Shown here: positions 24,666-33,231 of the stretch, piece by piece | How positions within the stretch are numbered: the first letter of the stretch is position 1 | Layout: each line of letters begins with the position of its first letter | NCBI RefSeq assembly: GCF_023195885.1 | Contig: NZ_JALPKO010000001.1 | Span: forward strand, 310,001 to 374,000 | Length of the DNA: 64,000 bases | Reading direction: 5' to 3' | From: Methylonatrum kenyense | GTDB lineage: Bacteria > Pseudomonadota > Gammaproteobacteria > Nitrococcales > Aquisalimonadaceae | The notes under the pieces: generated by a model | Databases searched by the model: none | Seen by the model: only the letters and a program-made list of their open reading frames with translations | Told to the model about the DNA's origin: nothing | Program-made: the position numbers and the translations under genes

Positions 24666-25319
24666 ATGTGCGGACGCTACGCGCTTCATTCGGCGACAGA
24701 GGCCATCGCCGCAGCCATGGGGATGAAGCCCCCTACTGCCGATGACGCGCCGCGCTACAACATTCCTCCGGGCACCCGCCCCCCGAACGTCAACTGCCGC
24801 TCTGGTAAGCGCGCCATCGAGCATTTCCTTTGGGGTTTCAGGCCGGGCTGGGCGAACGACGATGCACCGCGGCCGATCAATGCGCGGGCCGAAAAGGTCG
24901 CCGAGAGCCCCTATTTTCGGAGCGCCTTCGCCAGGCACCGCTGCCTGGTACCGGCGAACGGCTGGTTCGAGTGGAAACGCGACGGAACGACCAAAATCCC
25001 GTATTACCTGGGCCACCGGGAAGGCGTCCTGCTGTTCTTTGCCGGGCTTTTCGACCCGGGTGGCGAGGAGGCAGGGCCCTCGTTCGCCATCATCACCCAT
25101 GCCGCGGCAGATGCCTTCAAGCCGATTCATGACCGGATGCCGCTGGTACTCGACCCCGCTTCCCGGGACGCCTGGCTGGACCCCGACCTGAACGACCGCG
25201 TGGCAATCCGGAAGGCGGTCCGCCCCCTGGACCCGGCGACCCTGTACGCCTATCCGGTCAGCAGTGCCGTGAACAAGCCGGCAAACGATTACGAGGAGTT
25301 GCTGGAACCGATCGGATGA
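24666..25319 (+). CDS. SOS-response-associated peptidase YedK/HMCES-like (SRAP)
   Basis: The start is placed at ATG 24666 so that the catalytic Cys2 (MCGRYALH) becomes N-terminal after Met removal, as the family requires. The product has 217 residues. Other SRAP motifs are present: RYNIPPG, FRPGW, INARAEKVAE, CLVPANGWFEWK and HDRMPL with the catalytic His. It crosslinks covalently to abasic sites in single-stranded DNA. The frame is open upstream to 24546, overlapping osmC, but that part has no family similarity. Confidence 0.92.
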   Translation: MCGRYALHSATEAIAAAMGMKPPTADDAPRYNIPPGTRPPNVNCRSGKRAIEHFLWGFRPGWANDDAPRPINARAEKVAESPYFRSAFARHRCLVPANGWFEWKRDGTTKIPYYLGHREGVLLFFAGLFDPGGEEAGPSFAIITHAAADAFKPIHDRMPLVLDPASRDAWLDPDLNDRVAIRKAVRPLDPATLYAYPVSSAVNKPANDYEELLEPIG

Positions 25320-25602
25320 GGCAGGGCTGATCGCGCGCGCGACCTTTCAAGCGTAGCGGACCCGCGCGGCGTGATCTGGTGGCAGGACAAGGCAGGTTTC
25401 CGGACAAGGACGGTGTTCGTGCGGACCAGGGTAGAGGTGGGCATTGGTGGTGGCGGTGACCGCGAGCCTGTTGCCGCGATCGTGACGAATCACACCGCGT
25501 GCATTCGCTGCGCTTAATACACCCTACGGGTCGTGTTCGGCGCGCCTTGCCTCGGGGGAAATGCGGACGCCGACGCGAGCGTGCGAATAAATCAGTGTTT
25601 AC
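25320..25602. other. Gene-free stretch with repeat debris
   Basis: No gene is seen. It contains a block ATCACACCGCGTGCATTCGC (25490-25509) that continues as TGCGCTTAATACACCCTACG and is very similar to 40353-40394. The MITE fragment at 25540-25606 follows. Confidence 0.45.
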
Positions 25603-25606
25603 CTAA
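25540..25606 (-). repeat. MITE-family left-end fragment
   Basis: It begins GCGCGCCTTGCCTCG and ends AATAAATCAGTGTTTACCTAA, matching the reverse of 12754-12820. The terminal CTA is the reversed TAG stop of the lipoprotein gene. Confidence 0.65.
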
Positions 25607-26394
25607 CGCTGGAACACCAGCGGGAACGCAATCCGTCCGACGGATGGCGACTGGCCCTCGAGCACGGTGACGAGCTGTTCCCGGCCCAGGGTGTCATCAA
25701 GGAAGGCGATTCCCTGGTAGACACCGCCGTTGCGCTCGCGGCGACTGCCGCGGCAGTCGAAATACTCCAGTTCGATGTCATAGAGATTGACCTGGCGGTC
25801 CGGCACGCGAAGGCGGCCGAATGCGGTGCAGCCCGTCTCGGGGCTTTGCAGGAACATGTCGCCGGCGGAGTCGATGCTCAGTACCGCGGCCTCGCCGGTT
25901 ACCAGGTCGTCGTACAGGCCACTGGCCCGGCCACGGGATGCGCGACGGAGGTAGACCTCCGGTTCGTAGTCCACCAGCCAGCCGCCGGACAGGCGGCGGC
26001 CGTCGTCCAGATTGACGCGGTAATCGCCATCGAGCCGGGTGCTCTGCCGCCGCACCAGAAGATCGACACGCCCTTCGCCGCGTGCGCTGCCGTCATCCAC
26101 GAACACCCGGCTGGTGACGCCGCCGGTGTCGCGGTCATTGCGAAAAACGCCGGTGAAACTGGTGTCGTCGGCCAGGCGGTAGAAAAAGTAACGCCCATCC
26201 GGTGCGACGAGGCCCTCGACGCTGAAGCGGCTGCCACCCGCCGTGATTTCGCCGCTGTAATAGCCCTCGATGTCCGCAACGCTGCGACTGCCACCGCCGG
26301 AGGAACCGCTACTTCCACTGCTGTTACAGCCGGCCAGCGCCATTACGGCCAGCCCCAGCAACACAGCCTTACCCCACCAAACCCCTGTCGTCAT
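25603..26394 (-). CDS. Hypothetical lipoprotein
   Basis: Start at ATG 26394, preceded by GGAGAGG; 263 residues. The signal GKAVLLGLAVMALAGC has a lipobox LAGC near residue 23. A Gly/Ser-rich linker follows, then a beta-rich domain with EGYYSGEIT, DGRYFFYRLADDTSFTG and YDIELEYFDC, suggesting a beta-barrel or lipocalin-like fold. Function unknown. Its TAG stop comes from the repeat terminus. Confidence 0.7.
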   Translation of the reverse strand: MTTGVWWGKAVLLGLAVMALAGCNSSGSSGSSGGGSRSVADIEGYYSGEITAGGSRFSVEGLVAPDGRYFFYRLADDTSFTGVFRNDRDTGGVTSRVFVDDGSARGEGRVDLLVRRQSTRLDGDYRVNLDDGRRLSGGWLVDYEPEVYLRRASRGRASGLYDDLVTGEAAVLSIDSAGDMFLQSPETGCTAFGRLRVPDRQVNLYDIELEYFDCRGSRRERNGGVYQGIAFLDDTLGREQLVTVLEGQSPSVGRIAFPLVFQR

Positions 26395-26476
26395 GACACC
26401 CTCTCCCCTGGAACCGCTGGCTGGCATGGTTCAGGTGATAACAGGCGGCGACTGAATACCCCCTGAATACGGCACA

Positions 26477-26542
26477 GCGCGCCTTGCCTCGGAAAAAATG
26501 CGGACTCCAACGCAGACGCGGGAATAAATCAGCGTTTCCTTA
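26477..26542 (-). repeat. MITE-family left-end fragment
   Basis: It has the GCGCGCCTTGCCTCGGAAAA and ATGCGGACTCCAACGCAG blocks and ends in AATAAATCAGCGTTTCCTTA. It lies between the lipoprotein and MBL genes. Confidence 0.65.
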
Positions 26543-26611
26543 AGTCGCTCGAGAATCGGGTAGGCTGCGAGGAGAGATAGCGACAACAACAAAGGACAGG
26601 GGGCACTGGAC

Positions 26612-28012
26612 ATGGCGACTCTCGAGTTTCTGGGTGCGGTGGGCGAAGTCACCGGCTCGCGGTATCGCATCCGGCTTGACGACGAAGCGGGCGAGATCCT
26701 GCTGGAATGCGGTCTGCACCAGGGTGGTCCGGGGGCCGACAAGGCCAATCGTGAATCGCTGGCCGGTCTGGCGAAGGGCCTGTCGGCAGTGGTGCTGTCC
26801 CACGGCCATCTGGACCACGCCGGCTTGCTGCCGAAACTGGTCCGTGATGGTTACCGCGGGCCCATTCATTGCACGCGGGGCACGCAGGCACTGCTTGAAA
26901 TCATGCTCAGCGACGCGGCAACGGTCATGGACCGGGACACCGCCTGGCAGAACCGGCGCCGTGGTAACAAGGCCGACCGCGTGGAGCCGGTCTACGACAT
27001 GGACGACGTGGTCCGGACACTGCAACAGTGCGTGGGCCACGGCTATGGCAAGCCGGTGGAGCTTCCTGGCGGCGTGCGGCTGGTCTTTCGCGATGCCGGC
27101 CATATCCTGGGCTCGGCCTCGGTGGACCTGGCCATTCCTTCCGGCGGGCGCGACTGCCGGCTGGTCTTCTCCGGCGACCTGGGCAATCCCGATTCCGTGT
27201 TGATGCGCGAGCCGGAAACGTTGCGCGATGCGGACGTGGTATTGATGGAAAGCACCTACGGAGACCGGGATCACAGGCCGGCGGACGAGACCCTGAAAGA
27301 GTTCCAGCAGGTCCTGGAGGACGCGCAGGAGGCCGGCGGCAATGTGCTGATCCCGGCGTTTGCGGTAGGCCGGACACAGGAGATCCTGTATCACCTGAGC
27401 CGGCTCTATCATGCCGGCAAGCTCCCGCAGCAACGGATTTTCCTGGACAGCCCGATGGCCATCCGGGTGACGGAATTGTATGCCGAGTGGCGGGACCTGC
27501 TGGACGAGGATGATCTGAAAATCCTGCACGAACTTGCAGACGGTGATCCTGCGCGCTACCTGCCCGGCCTGCGCCGCACGAAGACCGTGGAGGAGTCCCA
27601 GGCCATCAGCCGGGTGAAAGGCGGAGCGATCATTATCGCCGGCGCCGGCATGTGCAGCGGCGGACGCATCCTGCATCACCTGCACGAACAACTCGGCAAA
27701 CGCGCCACGCGGGTGGTGATCGTCGGCTTTCAGGCCGAGGGGACTCTTGGCCGGCAACTGGTCGACGGCGCGGAGTCAGTGCGCATCCTCGGCGACACCA
27801 TCGACGTGCGCGCCAGCATTCACACCATCGGCGGCTTCTCGGCACATGCCGGACAATCCCAGCTGCTGGCCTGGGTCGGCGCCTTCCGCGACCGCCCCCG
27901 TGTCTACCTGGTGCACGGCGAACCGGGTGCACAGGCTGCCCTGCAAGCAAAGCTGGCAGCGTCAGAAATCGATGCCCGGATCCCGGAACCTGGCGAAAGC
28001 ATCATGCTGTGA
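26612..28012 (+). CDS. MBL-fold beta-CASP RNA-processing-type hydrolase
   Basis: The 466-residue protein has the metallo-beta-lactamase motif SHGHLDHAG (about 63-71), a later metal His in DAGHILGSA, Asp in VFSGDLGN, then the beta-CASP domain and the C-terminal IGGFSAHAGQ and VYLVHGE blocks. These mark the CPSF73/RNase J-like branch common in gammaproteobacteria. It should cleave RNA in the cytoplasm, with zinc as cofactor. It is monocistronic. Confidence 0.9.
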   Translation: MATLEFLGAVGEVTGSRYRIRLDDEAGEILLECGLHQGGPGADKANRESLAGLAKGLSAVVLSHGHLDHAGLLPKLVRDGYRGPIHCTRGTQALLEIMLSDAATVMDRDTAWQNRRRGNKADRVEPVYDMDDVVRTLQQCVGHGYGKPVELPGGVRLVFRDAGHILGSASVDLAIPSGGRDCRLVFSGDLGNPDSVLMREPETLRDADVVLMESTYGDRDHRPADETLKEFQQVLEDAQEAGGNVLIPAFAVGRTQEILYHLSRLYHAGKLPQQRIFLDSPMAIRVTELYAEWRDLLDEDDLKILHELADGDPARYLPGLRRTKTVEESQAISRVKGGAIIIAGAGMCSGGRILHHLHEQLGKRATRVVIVGFQAEGTLGRQLVDGAESVRILGDTIDVRASIHTIGGFSAHAGQSQLLAWVGAFRDRPRVYLVHGEPGAQAALQAKLAASEIDARIPEPGESIML

Positions 28013-28224
28013 CGCCCATCGATCCCGGCCCTTGTGCCCACGGCCTCTGTAACAATCTGGCACATGAGGCATATACACACGGCTCAGGGCCGCAGGCGAA
28101 AATGCTTCAAGGAGCCGGAGAACCACATTGATTTCCTGTTAAAACAGAAACCTAAACGACGCCTACCTTGGGCTGGCATTACTCCTGCATAGTATCCAGG
28201 CACATTTCGACGCGTGGAGGAGCC

Positions 28225-28401
28225 ATGAGCTTCGCTAAGCTTCGGTTGATTCTCATGACCCTGATCGTGGGTCTGGCATTTTCCATCGGCTCCGCCGGCA
28301 TGGCCGTCGCCGACGAGCATGGCGGTGAGGACTATGAAGATGGTGGTCACCCCACCGAAGCCGATGAAGATGAGCGGGAACGCGGCGGCGCTGACAAGTA
28401 A
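28225..28401 (+). CDS. Small acidic exported protein (paralogue of 43509)
   Basis: Start at ATG 28225 with GGAGG six bases upstream; 58 residues. The signal peptide MSFAKLRLILMTLIVGLAFS, then IGSAGMAVA, is followed by a short, very acidic mature part with DEHGGEDYEDGGHPTEADED. The gene at 43509 has the same layout and motif (SAGMA, DYEDGxHPxEAD). It has a strong terminator 26 bases after the stop, so it is a deliberate monocistronic unit. His plus Asp/Glu content may bind metal or calcium (inference). No family is recognised. Confidence 0.6.
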   Translation: MSFAKLRLILMTLIVGLAFSIGSAGMAVADEHGGEDYEDGGHPTEADEDERERGGADK

Positions 28402-28426
28402 CAGCGACGTCGTCCCGGAGTCATTG

Positions 28427-28460
28427 CGGGCCGCCGGACACTGTCCGGCGGCCCGTTTTT
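28427..28460 (+). terminator. Rho-independent terminator
   Basis: A near-perfect 12-bp GC stem (CGGGCCGCCGGA and TCCGGCGGCCCG) with a short loop is followed by TTTTT. It serves the small acidic gene. Confidence 0.85.
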
Positions 28461-28604
28461 GTTGCCGCCGCCGTGACCCCGGCCACATTCCCCGGCGCGA
28501 CGGTTGCTACACTGTTACACATTCCGAAGCGATAGAGTTGTAGGTGCGGCGCCTCATGCCGGGAGGGAACGGCCAAGGGATGGCCGGACCAGCCCGACGA
28601 AGAA

Positions 28605-30296
28605 TTGGGCGGCCAGCAATCGATCCCAGGGAGCCCATTGCCAGTGACGCGGCGAAATGCGAGTGGCCAGACCCAAGTAGCAGACCTGCCGTACCGAGGA
28701 TTCCGCCACTGGCTGCGCGAGTTGAATTCACGCTGCAACCGGCCGCTGGCCTACGGTCTGCTGACCGCTCTCGCCTACCTGATCCTGTCCCTGCTCTGGA
28801 TCACGCTGTCCGACAGGATTCTGTTCGCGACCGACCTCAGCGCCGACGAGATGCGGCGCCTTTCCATGCTCAAGGGCTGGGGCTTCGTCACCGTCATGGC
28901 GGTGATCGTGGGTGCGCTTGTCTACGTGCTCCAATCCCGCTATGCGGAATTGCAGGACGCAATCCGCAACTCCTCCCATGATCTTGTTACCGGAACCGGC
29001 AACCGGCGGGCTGCGATGGACAATCTCGATTGGGCCATGCAGCAGAGCCAGACCAACGGACAGCAGTTTGCGGTGCTGATGGTCGATGTCCGCCAGTTGC
29101 ATCGGGTCAACGCCTCGCTTGGTCGTTCCGGCGGCGACCAGGCCCTGCTGGAGATCGCACGGCGCCTGCAGGAAGGCTTGCGCAAACAGGACATGCTGGC
29201 CCGCCTGGAGAGCGACAAATTCCTGATCGTGATGCCGCCGCAAACGGACACGGCACGGGCCTACGGCACAGCAATGAGCCTGAGCACCCGGTTCGAGCGG
29301 CCGATTCGCGTGCACGGCGTCGAGGTGGCGGTGCAGATCGCAACCAGCGTCGTGGTAGGGCCCGGCGATCATGCCGACGCCGGCGAACTGCTGGATGCCG
29401 CGGAAGCCGCGCTGCTCCACGTCAAGAAGAAGGGGTTTCAATCCGGTGGTGAGGCACAGGCCGCGCTGGTATCAAGCCGCGATGCACTGCAGTTCGAATC
29501 CGAACTGCGGCTGGCGGCTGGGAAGGATGAATTCCGGCTCCACCTGCAGCCCCAGTTCAGCCTGCGGGATGGCAGCCTGATTGGTGCAGAGGCCCTGGTG
29601 CGTTGGCAACACCCTTACCTCGGGCTGCTACCGCCGGGGAAATTCATCCCCATCGCCGAGGCCGCCGGATTCATTCCCGACATCACCGCCGCAGTCATAC
29701 AGAACGCCTGCCGGATGCAACGAGAGTTGGCAGACGCGGCGCTGCCCGAGCTGAATCTGTCGATCAATTTCTCGGCAGTCGATCTTGCGATGACCGAGAG
29801 CCTTGAGCGCCTTCGCATGGCGATGCAGAAGGCCGGGATTCCTGGCAGTCAACTTAGCGTCGAAATCACCGAATCCGGGCTGATGCGCGACCCCGCCATG
29901 GCCCAGCGGGTGTTGACAAGGTTGCGAGCCATGGGTGTGCAGGCAGCGATTGATGACTTCGGTACCGGCCATTCCTCGCTCAACTATCTAAACCGATTCC
30001 CAGTGGATCTGCTGAAAGTGGATCGAAGTTTCGTCTCCGGCGTCAGCGATGACGAACGTGGTATTGCCCTGCTGCGGGCGATCAATGACATGGCCCACGC
30101 CATGGGGCTGCAGACCCTGGCAGAGGGTGTCGAGACCACGGCCGATCATGCACTGTTGGCCGAACTGGGCTTCGATTCCGCCCAGGGCTTTCTCTACAGT
30201 CCACCGCTGCCGCTGGACGAGTTCCTCGAGCAGCATCTTGACCCGGAAACCAGGCGCTGGATCAGCTACCCCGGGGCAGCCGCGAGCCGTCCTTGA
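28605..30296 (+). CDS. Membrane protein with degenerate GGDEF and intact EAL domain
   Basis: About 563 residues from TTG 28605. GTG 28644, with GGGAG upstream, may be the real start. Two transmembrane spans lie near residues 45-65 (AYGLLTALAYLILSLLWITL) and 90-110. The GGDEF domain has lost its motif (LARLESDKFLIVM, so ESDKF) and is likely inactive as a cyclase. The EAL domain is intact: GAEALVRWQHP, and DDFGTGHSSLNYL with LLKVDRSFV. A c-di-GMP phosphodiesterase is likely. It is followed by the lipoprotein-transporter-AKR group. Confidence 0.88.
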   Translation: MGGQQSIPGSPLPVTRRNASGQTQVADLPYRGFRHWLRELNSRCNRPLAYGLLTALAYLILSLLWITLSDRILFATDLSADEMRRLSMLKGWGFVTVMAVIVGALVYVLQSRYAELQDAIRNSSHDLVTGTGNRRAAMDNLDWAMQQSQTNGQQFAVLMVDVRQLHRVNASLGRSGGDQALLEIARRLQEGLRKQDMLARLESDKFLIVMPPQTDTARAYGTAMSLSTRFERPIRVHGVEVAVQIATSVVVGPGDHADAGELLDAAEAALLHVKKKGFQSGGEAQAALVSSRDALQFESELRLAAGKDEFRLHLQPQFSLRDGSLIGAEALVRWQHPYLGLLPPGKFIPIAEAAGFIPDITAAVIQNACRMQRELADAALPELNLSINFSAVDLAMTESLERLRMAMQKAGIPGSQLSVEITESGLMRDPAMAQRVLTRLRAMGVQAAIDDFGTGHSSLNYLNRFPVDLLKVDRSFVSGVSDDERGIALLRAINDMAHAMGLQTLAEGVETTADHALLAELGFDSAQGFLYSPPLPLDEFLEQHLDPETRRWISYPGAAASRP

Positions 30297-30316
30297 TCGA
30301 CTACGGTCCAAACCGA

Positions 30317-30928
30317 ATGAGCACGCACCGCCGATTCCAGATCCTCCTGCTTGCAGGCAGCATGCTTGGCGTTACCGCCTGCGACACCGACCCGACGGAT
30401 GCCAGCGGCGCAGCCGAGGTGCAGGTGGAAGCGGAGCGGATCATCGATGCGGATGGTGCAACGGTTCTCGACATCGACCAGTTACCCGCACAGATCGCCG
30501 CCGACGAGAAGAACCGATTCGGCGCCTCGGACCGATTCACCGACGCCAGCCTGAGCCCCGATGGCAACTGGCTGGCCGTGACCAGCAGTGGAGCGGCACA
30601 CGGCGGCGGCTGGCTGGTATCCCTGGATGACGAAACCATCTACCCCGCCGCTTTCCAGTACGGCGGCAGCGTCAGCACCGGCCCCTGGGATGATTCCGGC
30701 CGTTTCGCCGTATTCCTGCGGCATACGCCGGCTTCCGGCCATATGCTTGTCCTCGCCGACACCGAGGCCCCCGGCGAAGACGCGGCAAGCACGGGCATCA
30801 CGCCGCTGGACACCGAAGCGAGTACCAGCGTGGAGATCGGGGAATGGCAGGATGCCGCCCTCCGTGTCCTGGTGGACGGCGACTGCCGGCTGGTGAAGCC
30901 GATCGACGGCTCCATCGAGCGCTGTTAA
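30317..30928 (+). CDS. Lipoprotein of unknown function
   Basis: Start at ATG 30317 (MSTHRRFQILLLAGSMLGVT), giving 203 residues. The lipobox GVTAC places the lipidated Cys near residue 22. The mature protein is acidic and has a WD40/TolB-like strand pattern (DASLSPDGNWLAVTSS, DDSGRFAVFLRH). It lies immediately before the transporter gene, whose ATG follows its TAA, so the two are co-transcribed. Confidence 0.65.
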   Translation: MSTHRRFQILLLAGSMLGVTACDTDPTDASGAAEVQVEAERIIDADGATVLDIDQLPAQIAADEKNRFGASDRFTDASLSPDGNWLAVTSSGAAHGGGWLVSLDDETIYPAAFQYGGSVSTGPWDDSGRFAVFLRHTPASGHMLVLADTEAPGEDAASTGITPLDTEASTSVEIGEWQDAALRVLVDGDCRLVKPIDGSIERC

Positions 30929-32272
30929 ATGTCGGATCGACTGCAGCAGTATTTCAACGTCCGTCGGGAGGAACTCCTTCCGGTGCTGCTGGCGGCGCTG
31001 TTCTTCTTCTCCGTGCTGACGGCGCTCATGGTGCTGCGGCCCGCGCGCGAGGCGCTGGGCATGCAGAGCGGCATCGAGACCGTACGCTGGCTGTTCATGG
31101 GCACGGCCGTGATCACGCTGCTGGTCAATCCGGTGTTCGGGCTGCTGGTCAGCCGCTTGCCGCGACTGGCCTTCATCTCCGCCACCTATCTCTTCTTCGC
31201 CCTGAGTCTTGTGGTGTTCTACCTGGTCATGGTGTTCGCGCCGGAAGCCATCGGCGTGACCAGTGGCCAGGTGTTCTATGTCTGGTTCAGCGTCTTCAAC
31301 CTGTTCGTCACGATGGTGTTCTGGGCGCTGATGGCGGACCGTTTCTCGCTGGAACAGAGCAAGCGGTTCTTTGCCCTGATCGCGGTGGGCGGCACTTGTG
31401 GCGCGATCTTCGGACCCTGGCTGGCAAGCTTGCTGGCGGAACCGCTGGGTACCGCCGCCCTTCTGCTGGTCGCGGTAGCGTTCCTGGTGCTCGCCCTGCT
31501 TGCCGCCTGGCTGCTCGCCTGGCTGCAGCCCCAACGGCGAGCCGATCGCGAGGATGACCCGGAGGCGCCGCCCGCCGTGGACGAACACGCCCGAATCGGC
31601 GGCAGCGCCTGGCAAGGCTTCCGCGCCGTGTTCCAGTCGCGCTATCTGATGGGGATCGCCGCCTACGTGGTCATTCTTGCGATCATGGCCACCTTCATCT
31701 ACTTCACCCGGCTGCAGATGGTGGCCGCGCTGGGCGAGGACACGGACATGCGGACAACGGTTTTTGCCCGCATCGACCTGATCACGCAGATAACAACGCT
31801 GGTGCTGCAGGCCTTTATCGCCGGGCACCTGATGAAGCGCCTGGGCGTGGCATTCACGCTGGCTCTGCTGCCGATCACCGTCACGCTGGGCTTCCTCGGT
31901 CTGGCGATCGTTGGCTCACTGGCTGCGCTGATCGTCTTCGAGGCGGCATTCCGGGCCGTGCAGCGGGCACTGATGCGGCCGGCGCGGGAAACGCTTTACA
32001 CGGTCACCAGCCGCGAGGACAAATACAAGTCCAAGGCCTTCATCGACACCTTCGTCTATCGTTCCGGTGATGTCGTGGGCGCGCAGACGGAAGGCCTGCT
32101 GGGTCGGCTCGGCATGGGCCTGGCGGGCATCGCCAGCGTCGCGATTCCGCTGGCTCTGGTCTGGGCAGCACTCGGAATCTGGCTTGGCCGGGCCCAGCAA
32201 CGTCTGGCCAATCAGGCAACGCCGCACCCGGTCCACGAATTCCGCGAAACCACTCCGAGGACAAGCACATGA
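30929..32272 (+). CDS. Npt1/Npt2-like nucleotide transporter family protein (MFS fold)
   Basis: This 447-residue integral membrane protein has about 12 hydrophobic spans. It begins FNVRREELLPVLLAALFFFS and has an RPAREALGM motif and, near residue 350, RPARETLYTVTSREDKYKSK. This matches the bacterial ATP/ADP-translocase-like (NTT/Npt) group found in free-living proteobacteria, where the substrate is unknown. It overlaps the downstream AKR gene by 4 bases. The pairing suggests import or export of a compound handled by the reductase. Confidence 0.7.
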   Translation: MSDRLQQYFNVRREELLPVLLAALFFFSVLTALMVLRPAREALGMQSGIETVRWLFMGTAVITLLVNPVFGLLVSRLPRLAFISATYLFFALSLVVFYLVMVFAPEAIGVTSGQVFYVWFSVFNLFVTMVFWALMADRFSLEQSKRFFALIAVGGTCGAIFGPWLASLLAEPLGTAALLLVAVAFLVLALLAAWLLAWLQPQRRADREDDPEAPPAVDEHARIGGSAWQGFRAVFQSRYLMGIAAYVVILAIMATFIYFTRLQMVAALGEDTDMRTTVFARIDLITQITTLVLQAFIAGHLMKRLGVAFTLALLPITVTLGFLGLAIVGSLAALIVFEAAFRAVQRALMRPARETLYTVTSREDKYKSKAFIDTFVYRSGDVVGAQTEGLLGRLGMGLAGIASVAIPLALVWAALGIWLGRAQQRLANQATPHPVHEFRETTPRTST

Positions 32273-33219
32273 TATCCCGTCGCGACTATCTCAAGCTCAT
32301 GGCGGCAGCCGGCGTGGCGTTGACCGTCAAGCCGTCGCTGCTGCTCGGCACCAACGGTGATCGACAGCTCGACCTGATCACGCGGGCGATTCCCGCCTCC
32401 GGCGAGCGCATTCCGGCAATCGGCCTGGGCAGTTCGGCGACCTTTTCGGCCACTGCGGGGAGCGATGAGGCCGAGGCGCTCGGCGAGGTGCTGCGCACCC
32501 TGGTCGATAATGGCGGCACCGTATTCGATACCGCGCCAAGCTACGGCGCCTCGGAAGAGGTGGCCGGCGACCTGGCCCAGGCCATGGACCTGGAAGAAAC
32601 ACTGTTCTGGGCGACCAAGGTGAACGTGGCCGGGCGTAATGGCGGCAGTGCCGACCCTGACGCCGCGCGGACGCAGATCGAAACGTCGTTCGAACGGATC
32701 GGCAAGGATCCGATCGACCTGATCCAGGTACATAACCTGGGCGACGTACCGACCCAGTTCGGGATCCTGAAGGACCTGAAGGCGCAGGGACGGGTGCGTT
32801 ACATCGGCGTCACCACCACCTTCCCGCGGCAATACGAAGAGCTGGAAGAGGTCATGAAGCGCGAACCGCTGGACTTCATCGGCATCGATTACGCGGTCGA
32901 CAACCTGACCATGGAGGAACGGATCCTGCCGCTGGCCGAGGACCGTGGCATCGCGGTACTGGTGTATGCGCCGTTCGGCCGCACCCGCCTCTGGGACCGG
33001 GTCAGCGGGCACGATGTACCGGACTGGGCGGCGGAATTCGATGCCCATTCCTGGGCCCAGTTCTTCCTCAAGTTCGTGCTCTCGCACCCCGTGGTGACTG
33101 CCGCCACCCCGGCCACCAGTCGCGCCCGCCACATGCTGGACAATATGGGTGCGGCCCTGGGAGGCCTGCCCGACGACGAGATGCGACGCCGGATGATCGC
33201 CCATATCGAGCGCCTGTAG
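32269..33219 (+). CDS. Aldo/keto reductase with Tat-type signal
   Basis: The 316-residue protein opens with MISRRDYLKLMAAAGVALTV, a twin-arginine signal, unusual for this mostly cytoplasmic family. The barrel follows with IPAIGLGSS, FDTAPSYG (catalytic Asp and Tyr), ATKVN, and IQVHNLGD. A soluble NADPH-binding barrel in the periplasm would need cofactor loading before export, which Tat allows. It overlaps the transporter gene (ATGA). Confidence 0.85.
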   Translation: MISRRDYLKLMAAAGVALTVKPSLLLGTNGDRQLDLITRAIPASGERIPAIGLGSSATFSATAGSDEAEALGEVLRTLVDNGGTVFDTAPSYGASEEVAGDLAQAMDLEETLFWATKVNVAGRNGGSADPDAARTQIETSFERIGKDPIDLIQVHNLGDVPTQFGILKDLKAQGRVRYIGVTTTFPRQYEELEEVMKREPLDFIGIDYAVDNLTMEERILPLAEDRGIAVLVYAPFGRTRLWDRVSGHDVPDWAAEFDAHSWAQFFLKFVLSHPVVTAATPATSRARHMLDNMGAALGGLPDDEMRRRMIAHIERL

Positions 33220-33231
33220 GAACCACGGTAG

